This document shows positions 1 to 11,343 of a DNA stretch of 64,000 bases, in pieces. Position 1 is the stretch's first letter. Every line of letters begins with the position of its first letter. The notes beneath the pieces were generated by a model. The model worked only from the letters and a program-made list of their open reading frames with translations, had not been told where the DNA came from and ran no database searches. The DNA lies in assembly GCA_008828725.1 (NCBI GenBank), contig MEHQ01000638.1, positions 141,579-205,578 on the forward strand, given 5' to 3'. Made by a program: the position numbers and the translations under genes. This DNA is from Saccharina japonica. Lineage: Eukaryota > Sar > Phaeophyceae > Laminariales > Laminariaceae.

Positions 1-786
1 AAACGTAACAATTGGTCGCTGGTGTGTAGAACGCAGACAACATGAAATTTCGTTTCCTCGCCAATCGCAAGAAACATACCACTTTTCAAGTTGACATCTA
101 TCAACAACACACCGATGGCGTCACGAACTCTGAATGCGTCGCGCTGGTTATAGGGGCTCTAACCCACCGTAGTGTCGATGATATGTGAAGGATGCCGAGT
201 AGGCGTCTAATAAAAACACATTTGGCAGCTGATGCGCCGAAAATACACGACAAAAACTCCTTTGATCACTCTCCGATGGCCCAAAACATACATATTTCAA
301 GTCTCTTGGACGAAGACGGTAGGATGCCGTAAGAAACCACTAACCACCTAGAGTACAGATCGAAAGGATAGCTTCGAGGCCGCTTTGTATATTTGCTGGC
401 CTTGCCTAGTGCCGAGTGGGTTAGTCGTAGTACCTCGTACCAGTATACATTCAAAATATTGCACGTATAGTTCTCGTATACAGTACCCGGTGTAAGGAAT
501 ATGTACACAATATACGTATCGTTCTAGTATAGTGTCAAGGCGTATATCATCGAATATATTTGCGTAACTATAAAACAGGCAACAAGATGGTGGCGTATTG
601 TACCCGTCACTATCTCCAAGGTCAGATAGTGGCGAGACACGCCTTTCTATTGGATTTTGCAATTTTGGGAACATAGTGAACGTACTTGGGTCTCCATATG
701 AGGGGTACACACCTTTTCTTTGGCACTATGATAATGAGATAGCGACGAACGAGCGACAAATTGGTGCATAAACGTTTGGTCTAAAC

Positions 787-902
787 CAATTGATTTCAAT
801 TTTCACCATATCCTTTGATTTCTATTATCAAAACTCGCTTGATTTCAATTTGCATTAAATCACTTGATTTCCATTTAAATAAAACCACTTGATATCAACT
901 TT
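787..902 (+). repeat. ~27-bp degenerate minisatellite (TTGATTTCAATTT-type)
   Basis: Five consecutive units each carry a variant of cttgatttcaattt followed by an A/T-rich spacer, with starts spaced about 24-29 bp apart. A shorter, more diverged version of the same array lies in the second copy of the family at about 43500-43635. Confidence 0.6.
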
Positions 903-1973
903 GTTTTTTTTTTTTACCCGGACTTTTAAAGCCGCAGTAGATACCCAAAGAGTTGCAACCTTGGGAAAACATGAGAGGTCTCGATGGCATTCTTTTAGTT
1001 GGGCGACTGACGCATGCTACCGTAGAGGTGCACGTTGATTTTTTTTCAAGGATGGTCACCTGAGGAGCTCTATACCTTACCAGAAAACTATTTTCGGAAG
1101 AAAAAAAAATGCTACCCGATCAACAATTCCGTGGCCTTCCGTAAAAAATGAAAACAAGTGCAACGCAGGAATTAACATCTGACGATTTTGAGTTAAGGTG
1201 CGCCTTCATTCCGATTGTTTTTCAGCGAAAGTGTGCTGCCTCTATCGCAACACGCGTCGACTGCAACCAACGTCCGCTAAGGCGAGCGCTCAGGACAGCG
1301 GCCAGTACAGAAGTTGCAAAAAAGGTGGGTGTTGAGATAGGGCGCGTGGCATTTAGTGTATTGCAGGGTAGCTGCATGGGTGTAAGTTGGACGTGCGTTT
1401 CGCAGTAAGGGTTCTGCCGTCTTTCAACTAATCGTGTGGAAACCGAAAAAAAAACTCTCAAACTGGGTTTCGACCGAAAATATTAGCATGTCCCCAACTG
1501 GGGGAAAGTACATAGTTTTAGATAGCATACGTAGCATGTAGAGTGTTTATCTGCATGCGGTCCCAGTGGCACTTTATCGATTTTGCCTGACTTATTCCGC
1601 CCCTTGGCAATTTCAGCCTAACAAAGTACACGGAATGCGGCCATCCTTGGTTCACGCACGTGGCATGTCGGTTGAGCGGATCGCCGCCGTCCCGCCTGCC
1701 TGTGAAGTTTTGCGTTAGTAGCACTCATTAAATCCGTAATAGATCGTGATATGATAGACTCTATGTACTGCTGCTACTACTACGGCTGTATGTGTCATCT
1801 GTGTGTCGGTAAAGTCTACCCCCTTCATCCTGATTCAATGGTTTGTACTTGAACAACAAGAACACATATAACTGCTGCTGTGCCGATCTGTACTGCTGAT
1901 GTTGCTGCTGCAGTAGAATACGTCTGACGCACTCAGCTACTTGGCGCTTCGATCCTATCAATAATCCATAGAG

Positions 1974-2387
1974 CTAAAAGGGAATGACCGTACACGGGGT
2001 TCGCCCGCTGCGCGGGGATCGGCCCGCACCGACCCGCTTCCCGCCGCAAGGTGAATCCTGTGCAGTGTGGCGAGAAGTAGTCTTCTTGCACTTGTACGGG
2101 TCTATAATATGTAGTACATTCAATTCGCCATCAATCGTAAATAATTCGTGTGCGTGTACGAGTATGTCGAGATGTTTAAGCAGTATGATGTCGAGCGGTG
2201 TAGCTTCTTGTCTCGTGTCGTTTGGCGTTACATTTCGGATGAACATAATGAACTCGAGGATGGTTGACTCGGATTCATCCATGGCATGGGCTAAGAACCA
2301 TACACGTAGAGTCAAGGAAGATTGATTGTGCTTCGTATCACATAAACGAACGATTGTCTGACCCACTCCGCTTTTTCGCGATTCCAT
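1974..2387 (-). CDS. Hypothetical protein, 137 aa (weak)
   Basis: This is an open frame from ATG at 2387 to TAG/TAA-type stop at 1974, 137 residues. I do not recognise a family. The middle is protein-like, with alternating hydrophobic and acidic residues (LEFIMFIRNV, DIILLKHLDILVHAHELF). The C-terminal end is Gly/Arg-rich (GGKRVGAGRSPRSGR), which resembles basic DNA-contact tails but is too short to assign. It lies inside the ~1.45-kb segment present in repeat copy 1 and absent from copy 2, so it could belong to an inserted element. An open frame also exists on the opposite strand. It may be a decayed exon or chance. Confidence 0.25.
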   Translation of the reverse strand: MESRKSGVGQTIVRLCDTKHNQSSLTLRVWFLAHAMDESESTILEFIMFIRNVTPNDTRQEATPLDIILLKHLDILVHAHELFTIDGELNVLHIIDPYKCKKTTSRHTAQDSPCGGKRVGAGRSPRSGRTPCTVIPF

Positions 2388-2924
2388 TAAAACAATATTC
2401 CACGGACACGCGTACACGTGTTGCTAGGCGGGGCACGGCTCAGGGCTGCACCCCAACCCACCCCCCCCCGCCGCCTCGCCTGTAACGTATTTATTGTTGT
2501 AGCTTGTAGCTATGCCTGCTATTGAGCATGTACATTTTTTTTTGTACGTACGTGGTAAATACGTACCGGTGCGGGAATTAATAGCAGCATCTTACTGCTG
2601 CAGGCCCTAGGCCCTGGTCACGAAACAACTTGAAGTTGACGCGACCAACAGTCGAGTCTAATAAAACAACTCACATGAAACATTGCATTTGTGCGCGATT
2701 TAGCGACAGATTATTCGAGTGCCGTTGAAACGTTAGAGCCAAATTCTATGTATTATACCAACTATCGAATTGATTGTTGATTAGCGACAGATCAATTTAG
2801 TGGTTGAACATGGATAACGTAGAACGTTTTGGGGAGGGGAATGCAAAAAATCGATGGAATTAGACGTCAAAACACTGCTGAAAAGAAAGGGATTTAGGGA
2901 TTGAATCAATTCGACCCGACAGCA

Positions 2925-2944
2925 CCCAGTGATAAATCACTGGG
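2925..2944. other. Perfect 9-bp stem inverted repeat
   Basis: CCCAGTGAT, two bases, then ATCACTGGG. It sits exactly where similarity to repeat copy 2 resumes after the extra segment. A smaller palindrome (CCCCA-AC-TGGGG, 1492-1503) sits at the other junction. Confidence 0.6.
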
Positions 2945-3150
2945 AATTTGTGAAAAAACGGAAATGATTTCTTGCGAGATTTTTGTCGTGTTTGCGGTTG
3001 TTTGTTTTTTTGTCGAAGGCATCATCGCAGTTGCGATCGTACCTTTCTCCAGTTACAGAATAAACCCCAACGAGTTTTCAGGAAAACAATAATACACTAA
3101 TTTCAAGACCAATAACCCACACTGACGTTACTCCAAAAATCCCGAAAAGC

Positions 3151-4778
3151 ATGACCGAAAACAATGAAAAGTGAAAAGTGGATACCCAAAACTCGACTCA
3201 TACACGAAATTCCTTCAAAAGGGGGCAAGACAGCTGACTCCATACTTGTTTAAAGATGATGAAGGTATCTGTGTTTTGTTCAAGTTGAAAAGATATGAAA
3301 AGGGATTTCGAAACTCGACTCAAATTCGAAGAACAGCAGTATAACTTGAACAAGACGGCCGCGTCGACACAGATTTCATTGTATTAAAAACGACGTACAG
3401 CAGTACAGCAGTGCATAAACATTTTTGTATCATACCCCACCAGGCACCACAGGTAGGTGGTGCGTTTGCGTACGTACAGGAGATAGCTCCCGTTGCCATC
3501 GATACGCCACCAGGTACACATACAGCAGAACAGTGGTGGTTAAAAACACTTGTACACACAGTTATAATAGGCGTTTCGGATACTATTCATACGTACCAGG
3601 TATGATATTAGACTGCATGTGACCGAAGATACATACGAGTAGTGCGAGTATCCCTACTACTATACAGCAGTGTCATAAGTAACTCCGTGGGAGCACTCTT
3701 AAATATTGGTATTAAGTCTGACCTACACAATTCACCACCACGCTGCCATACTGCTCTTTATAAACTGTTGGGGATCCTGCGAGCCTGGCGGCCACCCAGG
3801 CCGCCGGCGAAGCCCCCCTCGTCTGGAGTTACCATTCCCTACGAAATATATTTGGTTGTATAGACCAAGTACATGGTAAAGTCCCTTTCAGACAGGGTAG
3901 GCCGTGTGCACGGCATGCCTGTAGACAATATCCTAGCATGCAGTACGAGTAAGGGTTAACGGCAGGGCAGTCTTCACTGTACACATTGCTCCACGGCGTC
4001 TCCACCCCCCCGGAGCCACCTGCATTCACACTTCTACAGGTATGCTTACCAGGTACGTTCCAGTCTGCTCATTGGCAATACAACTCACACCCAAACTCGC
4101 ACCTGAAGAGATTATGATCCCCCGTGTCACAAAAATGGACACCGCTGGTAGGAGTAGGACGCAGTCACGACTTCGATCGCCCGGTAGCTGAAAGTGCAGA
4201 CTGTACGTACTGCCTGTCGAAATGTAACATTAACACCTTATCTGACCCCCAACCCCTAAAACCCCGGCCTCGAAATATTATATAAACCTTTTGAGTGCAT
4301 ACGCGTATTATTGCAGACTCGCCTGGTGAGTGTCCTCGAGGTTAAGGAAGAACGATCGGACCTTATGCAGTAACCTGACACCACGGTCAAGGAACCGTCT
4401 CTGGAAGGACCTCTCTACTGGCCTGAACTAGCCAGGTAAGCTGGATAAGCCTGTGGATGTTATTATAGTTACCGGTAGGTATCGTTAGAGCCAAGTGGCT
4501 CTTTCCCTCATCTATCTTTAGCAAACTGAAGTTCTAAGTTGAGAATCCCAGTAACGCATAGAGACAATTGTGGTATTCGCACCAGGACAGATACGAGTGT
4601 ACTTGCGACTTGTCACCGACTACAATATAAGTACGTCATGTTGTTCTTAGGCAGCAATTATCAGGTTGAACAGCACGATGTGCATATTTGCATGTGATCA
4701 CAGCTGGGTTTCTGTAACTTCCTCAGTCTGGCGGGGCTCGGGTTGCCCGGCTCCGTAGAACGTGCACGTACGTGCCAC
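3151..4778. other. No supportable gene
   Basis: Short stop-broken frames only. The stretch is rich in GTAC-containing words (gtacgtacagg, ggtaccagg) and CAG triplets typical of the non-coding parts of this window. A C-rich phrase occurs near 4245-4270. Confidence 0.6.
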
Positions 4779-5173
4779 ACCTGTGTTGCTCTCCCCACAA
4801 AAAAACTTCGATTCTGGCTCTATGTATTTCAGCCTAACGTCTGGAAGAACCTCTACCACTGTATTTTTTCCCATAGGACATTTCGTAATTCTGCTCTAGC
4901 TCCAGCCTCACAGCTAATCAAAAAGTCCACCACCCTGCGATGGGCTCTTTGGTGCTCTCACTACTGTGTGGCAAAGCGGCAGCAGTTTTCGCGTCCTCTA
5001 CGAACAGCGACTACGTCGCTGAAGTTTGAAAATGTGGTTCCAGGCGGTTGAATTACGCCGCTTTTTCAAATGGCGACGACTTCCGTTGGTGCATGTTTTC
5101 GACAACTCGTACACGTACGTACAGCATCACATTTCGTGCGTACGACCTCGTACTCTAAATCTGGTACGTTTTG
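4779..5173 (+). repeat. Dispersed repeat E, copy 1 (runs into the gap)
   Basis: Nearly identical to the reverse complement of 49870-50264, over about 395 bp. Similarity begins at acctgtgttgctctccccac and continues to the last base before the gap. One frame through both copies translates alike (for example WKNLYHCIFSHRTFRN and MKMWFQAVELRRFFKW), but this reflects near-identical DNA and I see no known domain. The true right end is hidden in the unsequenced bases. Confidence 0.85.
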
Positions 5174-5476
5174 NNNNNNNNNNNNNNNNNNNNNNNNNNN
5201 NNNNNNNNNNNNNNNNNNNNNNNNNNNNNNNNNNNNNNNNNNNNNNNNNNNNNNNNNNNNNNNNNNNNNNNNNNNNNNNNNNNNNNNNNNNNNNNNNNNN
5301 NNNNNNNNNNNNNNNNNNNNNNNNNNNNNNNNNNNNNNNNNNNNNNNNNNNNNNNNNNNNNNNNNNNNNNNNNNNNNNNNNNNNNNNNNNNNNNNNNNNN
5401 NNNNNNNNNNNNNNNNNNNNNNNNNNNNNNNNNNNNNNNNNNNNNNNNNNNNNNNNNNNNNNNNNNNNNNNNNNNN
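5174..5476. other. Assembly gap (303 N)
   Basis: Run of N. Apparent open frames across it are artefacts. It is bordered on the left by a dispersed repeat and on the right by a long inverted repeat, both of which hinder assembly. Confidence 1.
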
Positions 5477-5883
5477 GGGAACTGATAATCACGACTACGT
5501 AGGCGAGATTTAAATCACGACTACGGGGACGTTTACGAGCCATCCCCGGATTTCAGGCCTTGCGGTTCGGGGTGAAGATAGGTTCAGGGTTGGGGATAGG
5601 GTTGGGGTTATTTTTAGTTGCCGGTCTTTTGGGCTGTGAGAGTTACAGCGACGGTATTTTACGTGATAATTGCCTAGAGTTTAGGGTATATTCCCCAAGA
5701 AAGGCACTGCTGCAGGGCTCAGCTGTTGTTGCACGCTCGTCTGTGGGATTTGGTTGGTGTGCTGGAGAGGACGGCTGCAACGGGAAAATGCGAAACGCAA
5801 GGCCTAAAACCCGGGGATGGCTCGTAAACGTCCCCGTAGTCGTGATTTAAATCTCGCCTACGTAGTCGTGATTATCAGTTCCC
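5477..5883. mobile_element. Inverted-repeat (MITE/foldback-like) element, left end at gap
   Basis: The first 93 bases after the gap (5477-5569) are the reverse complement of 5791-5883 with only about four mismatches. They enclose ~220 bp of G-rich sequence (aggttcagggttggggatag). The arms begin gggaactgataatcacgac. Because the left arm starts at the first base after the gap, the inverted repeat may be longer and target duplications cannot be tested. No transposase is present. Confidence 0.75.
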
Positions 5884-7672
5884 TGCCAGGTGGGCCTCAG
5901 GCGGCTCCTGCGGAGGGCTCATTACATTTCAGCACCTTGTGGGTGGGAGCAGGGTGCCAAATGGGATCAGATCCGGGTGGGATCAGGTCCGGGTGGGAGC
6001 AAGGCTAAAGATGGTGCAAAAGTACGTGCAGATCCGAACAGCCCAGCACGTACGTGCAATTATACGGCTGGTGCGGGTTGCCGGGCTCGGGCCCCCCCCC
6101 CCCTGCACCAATTCGGTGTATACGTACCTTGTGTAGGTACACTACAACAGAACGCACTGCAGTAGTTCGTGGCGTATAATATTGGTTGAAAACATGCAGT
6201 AGTGCACTGGGACCTAACGAAAGCCTCTTGAGGGCCCTGTTTAGGCCACCTTGGGACATCTCTCGCGTTGTGGGGTATACTTGAAATGTGGTCGCATCTA
6301 GCTTGCAGAGCACCACGTACTGGGCACGTACTGGAAGAAAACAAATCCAATTAAACTATTTCGGGGGACCTATCAACCTATAGTAAATAGGACTTACGAG
6401 TCACACTAAAACATGTACGTTTACCTCATTTTACTATCAATAGTTGGTCCTATTCACTCTGCTCCTCCGTAATACGATAACCAGCATTGCCTAGAGTGCC
6501 GAACGACTTCAAAGTCACAGATACCACGTACTCCTACTGTTGGTGTGCACCACATATATATACTAAATAACCGGAGCACGACCTGAGGTCAAAGCACAGT
6601 AATACGATTCCGCGAACAAAATGCTCTGCACGAGACTCTAAGTGAACTCATATGATCCAACCGTGCTTTCTGTACATGCTTGGCGACAGATTACAACAGC
6701 AGTAACACGGCAGCAGCGGCCGTAGCGGCTGTACAGCAGCCAAGCGCCAATCGCATCGTCATCGATACTACAGTAATACACACCTGCTGCTGCTGTACAA
6801 CAGTGCGTAGATCCGACAAGTCTTTTATATAAACGCAACCTTCGCCCCGCCCCGAACGCCTGCCCCGCACAGAAATACATGCAGCATTAAATACAGTTTG
6901 TATCTCTCCTATTGATGAATCTTGTGTGTGTACAGCAGCAGTGTACAGCAAGCTACAGCAGCATCTTAGAGCCATCGTATGTAAACTGAAAGCATGCATC
7001 AACACAGCAAAACCAACACTGTTTTCAACCTATCAAGTACAAGACGTACTGGTGTGCCAGGTCACGTGTGCAGGAACGCTACGCCCAGGTCAGCCGTACT
7101 GTATTGCGCCCGTACAATAGACACTGGGTTAGCAAACCCGCCGCGGCTTGTACGATCAGGACACAACCCATACTACCTGTAGTGCACAGACATTTAGCAT
7201 TCGAACTCTGTTATGAACCTAATGCTAAAAATCATACCACAAACGCCAGTTTGCACAAACTATATTTATCTCGGTGTTCGAGACAAATACAACGTTCGGT
7301 TTTCCCTGCTGCAAGAACTAGGTCACACACAACGGTACATACCCAACCGCGAAAATCTCATCGCGTCTCTCGAGGGAAAAACAACTGCGGGTGCGCGCAG
7401 ATTCGATTCTTTCTGGTGTGCCGCTTAGATCGAAAAAGGTTTCTTACGTGTCTCGCAGTCATTGATGTAATCGGTGTAAAACATTCGATAGACAGCGACA
7501 GGAAGCAGACAAGCAGGCCGATACACTGTTGCACAACAGTACAATAAGGTTGTAAGGGGTCTATGCCCCCCGCGATGGAGTAAGTGTGTTTTTTTTGTTT
7601 TGTTACTGTAGGTCTCCAACAACACCTCTATTTCAGCACTTATTTTGTACGAAAATGCCCAAACGTTTCTCC
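5884..7672. other. No supportable gene; short G-rich and CAG-rich repeats
   Basis: A short direct repeat of gggatcag(a/g)tccgggtggga lies at about 5960-6000. CAG/CTG triplet clusters occur near 6690-6800 and 6930-6965. A cytosine run is at about 6091-6102. No frame has recognisable protein content. Confidence 0.55.
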
Positions 7673-8046
7673 GCGTCTCCCCGGCGGCCTTTAAATATTT
7701 TGGTTGCAATGTCTTGACCACCCTAATAACGACTCGGTTATTTGTGGCTGTCGCTATTTGCTGTTGATAGCCCCGCTTCCCTGAGTACTCAACCGTATGC
7801 GTAAAACTAGCACCGACAGTCGTTATTTCGTTAGCGGCATCGCCTACACTGTTTTTGTGGCGTCTCCGTTGCGGCCTTTAAATATGTTGGTTGCAATGGC
7901 TTAGCCACCCTAATAACGACTCGATTATATTTGGCTGACGCTGTTTGCCGATGATAGCCCCGCTGCTCTAAGTACTCAACCGTATTCGTAAAACTACCGC
8001 CGACAGTCGTTGGTTCGTTACCGGCATCGCTTACACTATCTTGGTG
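7673..8046. repeat. Tandem duplication, ~187-bp unit, two copies
   Basis: Unit 1 (7673-7859) and unit 2 (7860-8046) share gcgtctcc, gcggcctttaaatat, gttgcaatg, accctaataacgactcg, gatagccccgct and actcaaccgtat in the same order, at about 80% identity by eye. No coding capacity is evident. Confidence 0.85.
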
Positions 8047-9864
8047 GATTGTCCTACGCTCCCACCCCGATCTCAAAATGATCAAGTCAAAGGCAGACAG
8101 ACGCCGAAGATATTGTTCCAAACGAGGGGAAGGCGATATAATGTCTGACCCACGGCCTCATGATGGGCCGTATGAGCGGTACTACAGTACGTCCACCCGT
8201 TTTACACACTACTGTTCCACTGCTGTGTTCCAGTATTTTTACCGCACTGCAGTTTTCACTGCCGTGCAGTACTGTGTTTTCTGAGTGACAATATCTATCG
8301 GCGGAATAATAAGGTTAGTTGATAGCATCCCGGCGCTAGGCAACTCGGCGCCAGCACCTAATAAGGATAATTGGACCCAAGAGAGAACCAACCGACAACA
8401 AGTTACGTTGTCCTGGCAAAGCTAAAACGAATATGTCACCCACCGATTCGCATGTATCACATCTAGCTCCTTTATTAACAAGGCTTTGTACAAGAGTACA
8501 CGTAGACGAATACCTCAGTTGGGGGTTATTTATGGTTTCCCGCACTTGGTACACTAAGTAGGAAACGTTATGGAAGCTGTGGTTAGAATATTGTCACAGC
8601 CGTCTCGCGGTCACTGTCGCATTCTCCGAATAAATATCAACTTGTTTTGAACGTTTGGGACCGATGCTTTAGGCAACATGTTTTACAACCTACGTGTTAC
8701 TGTCGAAGTTGCCATAACAATAGTACTTAATCGAGAACAAAATCGATGGCGAAGTGATCGCGATGGAACGGGTTCTCTGCGACCATCTTGTATGTCTTTG
8801 CCGGATGACCGCGATTTTCCACCGACTTTTTAAACATAATCGGTGGCAAGTTTTAATATATCAGAGCTTTGGTACGACTTACGGGGAGTGCAGAACTTCG
8901 AGAGCAGACATTTGTTTTGTTTTCGTACACCTCAAAACGCATCGGATCCTCGATAGAAATCCTAACTGGTCTAGCGTACGTGATACGTTCTCTTTATGTT
9001 GGTTCCGGCTCAATCTTTAGATAGTATTTGTTACTGGCGTCTCTGGACAAGTCGCCGCCAACGCACCTAGGGCTACCCCCTCCCCTAGACATCCGATCTA
9101 CCTCTTTCCCTCCTTCTCCTTCTGAAATTGTCTAACCGATATTTCAATGGGGGTCCCGACCCGATCCTTCTCTGACTTGGGGACTTTCGCGCTTCGCATT
9201 GCACTCGGCACCTTCGTGTGCTAAAGGCCTGCCGGACTACTCCGACGGTTTTTCCCCCACTGTTGCTGCTGCCATTACTGCCCCTATAACAGCTTATTGC
9301 ATGGAACACGGTACAAATATTGCAGAGGATAGCTTAACTGGTTGCGGAGGCTTCAAAAGTGGTAGCCCTACCAGTCAAGAGAGGGTGACCACTAGGTCTG
9401 TGTCCACTGCTAGATGATACCTAGTTTGCGTATTCCTACTTAGATATAATGTCGATTCTCCTGGTACCACAGGTCCCAATGGATTCAACTCTAGGGCTGC
9501 AAGGGTATAAACTTTCACATATATTGAAACATACGTGTTAATAGTGCAGGATGCTGTCGCACGACGCTTTTATTTCTCGCTGATGTCAGGCGTACAAGTC
9601 GTGGCTCTAAGACAAATGTACCGAGGCCCAGCCTAACAAGGATGTATTGGTTTTTATTTTGTTAAAGTTTACGGCATTTTTATCGGCTGGCAAGAGAAGA
9701 CCCAACCCGCCGTGCTTGGTTTGAGCTCCAATGAAGGTTGGGGTTTGTGTTTGCTGCTGTAGTCTGATTGATTGTCCGACCTTGGAATCAACTAACTAGT
9801 AACCCAATTGTTTTCACCGCCCACTGTTCAGGACCGCACGAACCACACTGGAGACACAGCGGAA
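8047..9864. other. No supportable gene; upstream region of the ankyrin-type gene
   Basis: Weak frames only (for example 8754-9020 and 9199-9417), without recognisable motifs. Near the end, 9791-9831 reads like an intron 3' end: a CTAAC branch-like motif, a pyrimidine-rich run and CAG at 9829-9831. This is 33 bases before the ATG at 9865 and in frame with it, so an upstream exon or 5'-UTR intron is possible. Confidence 0.4.
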
Positions 9865-11343
9865 ATGGAGCCTACAAGACTACAGTTTCCGCTCAACAGC
9901 GACGGGGGCGTGATGACCTTGCTAGCGGAACTGTTATCAAACCAGTACGCCTTTTTCGCGGAGGTGTCAAAGGACTGGAGAAACGCTTGGGGGAAGCTGC
10001 CCAAACTCACGCAAGCCATCACGACCGACACCACTCTATCTCAGCTGCGGTGGAGTTTCGACGGGGGCCTTAACAGCCGAACAACCAAGGGACCTGTGAT
10101 TTGCGAGAGAATCGCGGAGCACGGCGACCTTGAGCTTTTACGGTGTGCTCACTCGAACGGGTGTCTGCTGCCTTTGGGAGCATGTTTCAAGGCGGCGGCC
10201 CGGGGCGATCTTGAGATGATTAAGTGGGCGGTCAACAAGAATAGTGGGTGGCGCCAGGTGGTTTGCACGGCGGCTGCGGCTGGGGGCAGTCTCAACATTT
10301 TGAAATGGGCACGGTTGACCGACTGCCCTTGGGACGCCACGACGTGCAATACGGCTGCTGGTTCTGGTCACCTCGATGTCTTGCAGTGGGCGAGGTCCGA
10401 AAACTGTCCTTGGGATAGCCAAACATGCTCGGGCGCTGCTGCAGGTGGACATTTGGACATCCTTCAGTGGGCTCGCGCAAATGGCTGCAGCTGGGACCGT
10501 CGGACGTGCAGCAAAGCTGCTGCCAGGGGGAACCTAGAGATGCTTCAGTGGGCGCGAGCTAATGGCTGCGACTGGGACTCTCTTACCTGCAGGACTGCGG
10601 CGAGAGGGGGGCACCTGGAGCTGCTTCAGTGGGCTAGGGATCAAGGTTGCCCCTGGGACGACGGGGCCTGCTCTGCCGCTATTTCAAATGGGCACCTAGA
10701 TACCCTGGTGTGGATCGTATCGCACGGAGGCACCTGGGGCAACACCGCCACCTGTACTGCAGCTCTGTACGGCCACGTTCACATTCTCAGATGGATGAAA
10801 GCTGACATATACGTCTGGGACTACACTAATTTATGTATGGCTGCTGCTCGAGGCGGGCATCTGGGTGCACTTCAGTGGGCCCGAGAAAATGGTTGTGACT
10901 GGGATTGTAGTACATGTAGTGAAGGGGCTGCAGGTGGACACTTGAACATTGTTGAGTGGGCACGAACGGAGGGATGCCCATGGGATGTTCGCACCTGCTA
11001 TAACGCAGCCAGGGGGGGTCATCTCGAGGTGCTTAAATGGGCACGGGGTAAGAACTGCCCCTGGGATACCCGCATATGTGCCATAGCTGCCAGGTTTGGT
11101 CGGTTTGATGTGCTTAAATGGGCACGGTTTAATGGCTGCCCCTGGAACGAGGCTACGTGCACTGGTGCGGCCCTGGCAGATCGTTTAGACATACTGCAGT
11201 GGGCGCGCGCAGAAGGCTGCCCATGGAACCATGATACTTATAGGGTGGCTTCACGTTTGGGATTCGAGAGTGTGCATGAGTGGGCAAGTGTAAATGGTTG
11301 CCCTGAGAGAGTGTCGGGGGGGCTGGCGGAAGGGAGTTTGTGA
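9865..11343 (+). CDS. Ankyrin-type repeat protein, ~15 repeats, single exon
   Basis: A 492-residue frame from ATG at 9865 to TGA at 11341-11343. The frame is open further upstream but has no earlier ATG there. The first ~70 residues contain a leucine-rich segment and NQYAFFAEVSKDWRNAW, like the F-box-like N-termini of stramenopile ankyrin proteins. From about residue 85 to the end there are about 15 units of ~26 residues with consensus AAxxGHLDxLQWARxNGCPWDxxTC, typical of the large stramenopile/giant-virus ankyrin-type group. Units 8 and 9 (GHLDTLVWIVSHGGTW, GHVHILRWMKADIYVW) are the most diverged. There is no signal peptide or membrane segment. Family knowledge suggests a protein-binding scaffold; the partner and role are unknown. 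Frame integrity over 1.5 kb makes it very likely a real gene. Confidence 0.9.
   Translation: MEPTRLQFPLNSDGGVMTLLAELLSNQYAFFAEVSKDWRNAWGKLPKLTQAITTDTTLSQLRWSFDGGLNSRTTKGPVICERIAEHGDLELLRCAHSNGCLLPLGACFKAAARGDLEMIKWAVNKNSGWRQVVCTAAAAGGSLNILKWARLTDCPWDATTCNTAAGSGHLDVLQWARSENCPWDSQTCSGAAAGGHLDILQWARANGCSWDRRTCSKAAARGNLEMLQWARANGCDWDSLTCRTAARGGHLELLQWARDQGCPWDDGACSAAISNGHLDTLVWIVSHGGTWGNTATCTAALYGHVHILRWMKADIYVWDYTNLCMAAARGGHLGALQWARENGCDWDCSTCSEGAAGGHLNIVEWARTEGCPWDVRTCYNAARGGHLEVLKWARGKNCPWDTRICAIAARFGRFDVLKWARFNGCPWNEATCTGAALADRLDILQWARAEGCPWNHDTYRVASRLGFESVHEWASVNGCPERVSGGLAEGSL

Larger units (their letters stand above)
1..3150 (+). repeat. Dispersed repeat family A, copy 1 (truncated by window start)
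   Basis: This stretch is recognisably similar, in the same order and orientation, to 42400-44150 (copy 2). Its first part also matches 51880-52550 (copy 3). The shared modules are: a ~200-bp unit with phrases such as ctggttataggggctctaac and ggcgtctaataaaaacacat; a TTGATTTCAA minisatellite (787-902); a block around 985-1480 with gagaggtctcgatggcat; and a block at 2945-3150. Relative to copy 2 there is about 1.45 kb of extra DNA between roughly 1490 and 2945. No transposase or reverse transcriptase is visible, so the class of element is unknown. The left end lies outside the window. Confidence 0.7.

Noticed and set aside
2901-3092. Small hydrophobic protein in repeat A (63 aa)
   Set aside because: Similar frame in copy 2, but the differences fall on all codon positions and the flanking DNA is equally conserved; not enough to call a gene.
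5026-5543. Open frames crossing the N run
   Set aside because: They exist only because N does not produce stops; most of the length is unsequenced.
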